Shown: positions 60,301 through 64,000 of the stretch, piece after piece | Layout of the letters: the number at the start of each line of letters is the position of its first letter | How positions within the stretch are numbered: position 1 is the stretch's first letter | Assembly: GCA_026874595.1 (NCBI GenBank) | Contig: CM049306.1 | Span: forward strand, 89,694,642-89,758,641 | Source: Sipunculus nudus | Lineage: Eukaryota; Annelida; Sipuncula; Golfingiida; Sipunculidae | Direction of reading: 5' to 3' | DNA length: 64,000 bases | The notes under the pieces: model-generated | The model's input: only the letters and a program-made list of their open reading frames with translations | Told to the model about the DNA's origin: nothing | The model's database searches: none | Translations under genes and position numbers: made by a program

Positions 60301-63226
60301 ATGTACGAGTTTCAAAGTGATTACTTCAAAATGCGGGCCTCTAGGCCATAATAAATGAAATTTACCCAAAATGTCGTACAGCGCCCCCGGGTGGTCATAT
60401 TCGAAAATCTTCAGACAACCGAACAAATTCTAATTAAACTTTACATATTGCCAAAAACTAGACCTCGCTAACTTAAAAATAGCGAAGTAACAAAAATACT
60501 TTTTTAAAAAATGTGAAATTTCCATTATGCCCCCCCCCCCAATTGTGTTACAATGGAAACCACAGAATGAGACGGTTTTACCTCAAGAAGTAAGAGCATT
60601 CGATGACGAATAAAATGAGCTATAGTTTATGTAGCTACGATCATCCTACACGTGTGTCTTAGCATATCACATATAACACGTGTCCTAGGAATAATTCCAT
60701 TATTTCACACCAGATGGCAGCATGTATACTCGATATCCGAACTTAAAGGAGACCTATCACATGTCTGACCTTCAAAATCTAAACGTAATCCTTTGGAACG
60801 GTCATACAAGATCCTGGTAAAATAAAGACATCTCTCACACACACAAAGGTTGTTTTGTTTCCTAACAAACAATATGTTGATAACATGTAAGGACCTGCCT
60901 TAACAATAAACACGAATTGACAAGGGCATTCTTTGGCACATCTATACAATTGGAGAGTTTTGCAACGAGTGTTCTATCGACCTCCACTTAGATAATATGT
61001 ATATCACGTGTGTCAACATTTGTTTTGTTTACAAACACGTTCTTGATCAAATACATTGTTTCCTTTAATATCTGGAATATACATTTTCAAACATTATCGA
61101 TATATACAAATGGATATATATATATATATACAAGAAAAAAGGCAATATTGTTTGCGAAGGTTATGGGAATAGGTCCCTTTATCAGCACGTCCTTAGATAA
61201 CTTTATCTTATCAACTGCATCTCATAACATAGGCGCTCAACAGCTGTGTAAATACGTACAGACTTGTTCAGGCAGTAATTACTGATATCAGTGAGAATAA
61301 TAGCTGGCCCCGGCGTATTTACACAAACATAAATCCATTCAGCAAACAGAACTGTGTGGTTTTAGTGATTGCAGCAGGCTACTTGTTCCGAGCGAGCGAG
61401 CTATTTCCTATTATATATTATTAACCATCCTGGTACAAACAGTTTTCCGCTACTATTTGGACCAGTCTACATGCCATTTTAACAATATCGAGCTATGAGC
61501 TGCTACACGTGTATATTCCTTGCAGGCAAAAGAGAAAAGGTACGAGTGTTTATTTTTATTTTAAATATTACAATAATATTTTACCAGGATATTTTATTCT
61601 GAGACTGACTCAAATGTTTCCATTTAAATCAGCTTTAGCAATTAATCAAACGTTAAACTGTACAATCTGTTAAATATACCACCAATGACGTTCATTTAAA
61701 TATAATGCTAAAAGCTATGATATAAATATTTTGTTTTAATTTTAAAATGCGCATATATAATACATATAATATTCTTAATTCCAAGGTGACCTATATCAGT
61801 TGTTCCACAGACTTTGAGCTTAAATAAGAGCGAATTAACTTGTAATATACAGGTGTAGGCAAATGTTTAAATATTTAACGAATAGGGATTGCGCAAGAGC
61901 AAACAAACAAAAAAACAGCTACATTATTTTGAATGTGAATGAATCAGAATATTTAGTATACACTTTAAACACTATCAATGGAAGCCACAATATCAGTTAT
62001 ATTTTTATATATTTGTATTGGCAATTTTATAATTCTCATTTAAATTACTACTGATAAGTATTGTAAACTGTTATTTAAATAATGATTATGCTTAAACCCT
62101 GATCAATGGGGACTCTAGTGGTTTCGGCACTGTTGAAGCAACTGCTGCTATGCGAGTTTTAATCAATGCATACTGAAATGGTTACCCAAGTAGCTCAAAA
62201 GAGTAGTGGAAACCTGGACTGATGTAAATCAGGATTTAATCAATGATTTTAAAACACATGATTTTAATCAAATTACATATAATACTACGAGCTCCATCAC
62301 AGTTTGGCTCTAGTCAAAGCATATGGATGACAAACATATTAAACGTAACCAATACAGTTTGTATAATTGTGAGGATACGCTACCCTTTGTAACTGACGTA
62401 ACGATATCTTAAGCATGTATTTGACATGAAAACAAAAACATGTAACTGTCGTTATCCATCAACATTTTACAATCTACATCATTCATTCCACGTGTTATTG
62501 CACATTGTAATGCCTTTGCGTATTTTATCTAAAAAACAGCTTCCATCTGACTTGATTCTCTTTCTATCAAAATCAAAAATATAGCCATATAATGTATAAC
62601 ATACAGTATTCATATTACATTATTTGATCATATTGCAACTATATTTCTCTAGTTGCCCCTCATCAGTCTGTGTGCTTAAATCTTATTACGTAATCAGTAT
62701 TCTTTGTATATTTAAACTGGAAAAAAAGAAAGGCATTTACATACAATTAGCTGGTTATACTAAACAACACCGTCTGTTTAATAATAATAAGATATGAAGA
62801 AACAAAGTAGTCAATATCGTTTCAGTCAATGTCAAAATGAACCGACTGCTTTTCAGCCAGTTTGTAAAATGCCTGATATTTTCAGTCATTTTATAAGTGT
62901 TTGATCATCAGATAATTCGGAAATCGACTGAGATTTTCAGATACTTTATGAATTGAATTATTTTACACATTGACTGTAATATATAAACATCTATCTTGGT
63001 ATTGAGACATATAATATCTAGTTCTATACATTGTTAAATAAAATGAAACGTATTTGAATATACATCAACTACATGAGAGTATATAAATATTCCTGTTTGA
63101 TATACATTTTATAACCAGTGCATGGGTTCAGCTCGATACCAATACATTAAATCCGAGCCACATAATCATATATTGATCACTATGTGATTTTTTTTATCAA
63201 CAGAATACATGCATACTGTTACAATA
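57322..63226. other. 5.9-kb AT-rich region without supported genes
   Basis: Lower GC than the gene blocks and no long credible frame on either strand. 58.1-60.5 kb is an ancient, degenerate tandem repeat (for example ATGCTATATGTGAGACG at about 58180 and again near 58510). 61-63.2 kb is unremarkable AT-rich DNA. It looks like animal chromosomal sequence. Confidence 0.55.
58394..60398 (+). repeat. Degenerate repeat array with six CTCF-like motifs
   Basis: GCGCCCTCTAGTGGCC or a variant occurs at 58394, 58720, 59784, 59931, 60231 and 60380, all in the same orientation. It matches the complement of the CTCF core (CCACNAGGGGGCGC). The motifs sit at one position of a repeated unit, so shared ancestry explains their number; whether CTCF binds is unknown. 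Confidence 0.55.
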
Positions 63227-63985
63227 TTATATGTACAACGTAATTATGTCACCACGTCTTGTGTTTTTTCTGCATTTCGGACACTTAATTCCAGCAGAAG
63301 TGCTGCTACTTAAATTTTCTATAAGACAGTCACGGCCATATGCATGTCCACATTTTTTTAATACACAATTAACAACCTCTGTCAGACAGATATTGCACAT
63401 AAACAATTCTTGTTCGTTGACGGATCTCAGACGTGCGATTTCATTGTTGGCTTGTTCCAGTCGTACCCTGATGTCGAGATCATTTGAGACCATTGGTGCA
63501 TTATTCGAATCATGGGTGCTCAAATCATCAGTCAGGCGACCTGTGTCGTGTAGTGAGTTATTTGTTTCACTTCGGTTCCGCTGTCTTCCTGTTATTCGAA
63601 AGTCCAATTGTGGTGGCAGAAACATACGAATGAAATTATCAGCACGCCTCTGTCTGACCACCTGAACGCAAAGTCTGAGTAGTAACAGATTTTTAAATGT
63701 TCTGATTGAATTGTTCACGTACAGACTTCTGATTAGACGTCGTACGTCTTGATGTGTGTATAAACGATCGATGTCGGTATCACTGAACGCATGGCTTAAA
63801 AGGTCGTATCGTCTCATCTGTCTCAGTAGCGATTTTGTCAACCACAAGATATCTGATAATGCACTCAGAAATGCTACGAACTCAATTTCGTTGATTGTAT
63901 GAAATGGCAGGGGCGAATTTACACGCCAGGCGTCCACGTTGATGAACCTGAGAACAGCTTGCGTGGAGCAGTAATAACGTGTCAT
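63227..63985 (-). CDS. Death-fold-like and RING protein, 252 aa, one RING ligand replaced
   Basis: Paralogue of the second half of the 37416-39377 protein: the helical region with RLYTHQDVRRLIRSLY and LLLLRLCVQVVRQ, then PPQLDF, a linker, and a RING at 197-240. The RING reads CNIC...CGHAYGRDC...CPKC; the paralogue has CGHMFCHRC, so a metal-binding Cys is Gly here. It ends at TLYI, without the extension of the paralogue. The ATG at 63985 is 4 nt after a TGCAG that may be a 3' splice site. The pyrimidine tract lies beyond the window edge, and an upstream exon cannot be excluded. Confidence 0.65.
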   Translation of the reverse strand: MTRYYCSTQAVLRFINVDAWRVNSPLPFHTINEIEFVAFLSALSDILWLTKSLLRQMRRYDLLSHAFSDTDIDRLYTHQDVRRLIRSLYVNNSIRTFKNLLLLRLCVQVVRQRRADNFIRMFLPPQLDFRITGRQRNRSETNNSLHDTGRLTDDLSTHDSNNAPMVSNDLDIRVRLEQANNEIARLRSVNEQELFMCNICLTEVVNCVLKKCGHAYGRDCLIENLSSSTSAGIKCPKCRKNTRRGDIITLYI

Positions 63986-64000
63986 TTCGCTGCATGCATG

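Noticed and set aside
1-64000. Core herpesvirus or other large-virus replication and capsid genes
   Set aside because: I looked for polymerase, helicase, terminase, capsid and glycoprotein-like frames and saw none, so no virus family is assigned.

Overview
WHAT THIS LOOKS LIKE. The window reads as eukaryotic DNA carrying a large block of virus-like, mostly intronless genes. Promoters are of RNA polymerase II type (TATATAAG, several with a CRE TGACGTCA exactly 22 bp upstream), 3' ends use AATAAA, GT-AG introns are plain, and three polymerase III tRNA-type genes lie inside. The proteins are dominated by apoptosis and innate-signalling folds (CARD, BIR, UBA, RING, death-fold-like), mostly in lineage-specific paralogue families. 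That is typical of a large DNA virus of an aquatic invertebrate; malacoherpesvirus-like elements are the nearest comparison I know. No polymerase, capsid, terminase or other core replication gene is present, so family assignment is not possible. Gene-poor AT-rich stretches (14.2-22.8 kb, 57.3-63.2 kb) hold microsatellites, a possible non-LTR element remnant and a degenerate tandem repeat with CTCF-like motifs. I therefore favour an endogenous copy in an animal chromosome over a free viral genome, at about 60:40.

LAYOUT. 0-6 kb: CARD and CARD-RING genes in tandem, each with its own TATA box. 6.4-7.8 kb: a protein with two PC4-like domains and a 3 x 171 bp repeat. 8.3-9.1 kb: a CARD protein on the minus strand. 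9.7-12.2 kb: a five-exon BIR-BIR-UBA-RING inhibitor-of-apoptosis gene. 12.6-14.2 kb: a zinc-finger protein and a RING-like ORF. 14.2-22.8 kb: no convincing gene. 23.1-24.5 kb: a 484-residue protein of unknown function. 25.5-34.5 kb: a plus-strand unit of eight genes behind one CRE/TATA promoter and leader exon; seven have a 3' splice site just before the ATG. 35-37 kb: a Cys-rich gene and tRNA-Arg. 48.9 kb down to 36.8 kb: a minus-strand unit of eight genes behind a second CRE/TATA promoter, again with 3' splice sites next to nearly every ATG. A third CRE/TATA promoter at 43.2 kb faces the other way and drives a probably non-coding, polyadenylated transcript made of hairpin repeats. 50.5-55.4 kb: three paralogues with duplicated zinc-ribbon modules, flanked by two tRNA-type genes. 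55.8-57.3 kb: a protein with an FG-nucleoporin-like tail and two tiny genes. 63.2-64 kb: a second death-fold/RING gene.

HOW IT MAY WORK TOGETHER. The IAP, CARD, CARD-RING and death-fold-RING proteins would all act on host death or inflammatory signalling. PC4-like and zinc-ribbon proteins may act on DNA or transcription, and the FG-tailed protein at the nuclear pore. Ten small helical proteins, spread over both spliced units, seem to share one fold.

BEST CANDIDATES FOR SOMETHING NEW. (1) Two leader-spliced multigene units with acceptors abutting start codons and, in the plus unit, poly(A) signals 150-195 nt before the next acceptor. (2) Two arrays of hairpins whose stems covary while the loop is conserved (TGTACT in one array, nine-base loops ending TTACT in the other). 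(3) Two homologous pre-miRNA-like hairpins at 39.8 kb. All of this is read by eye, without alignment or database searches.
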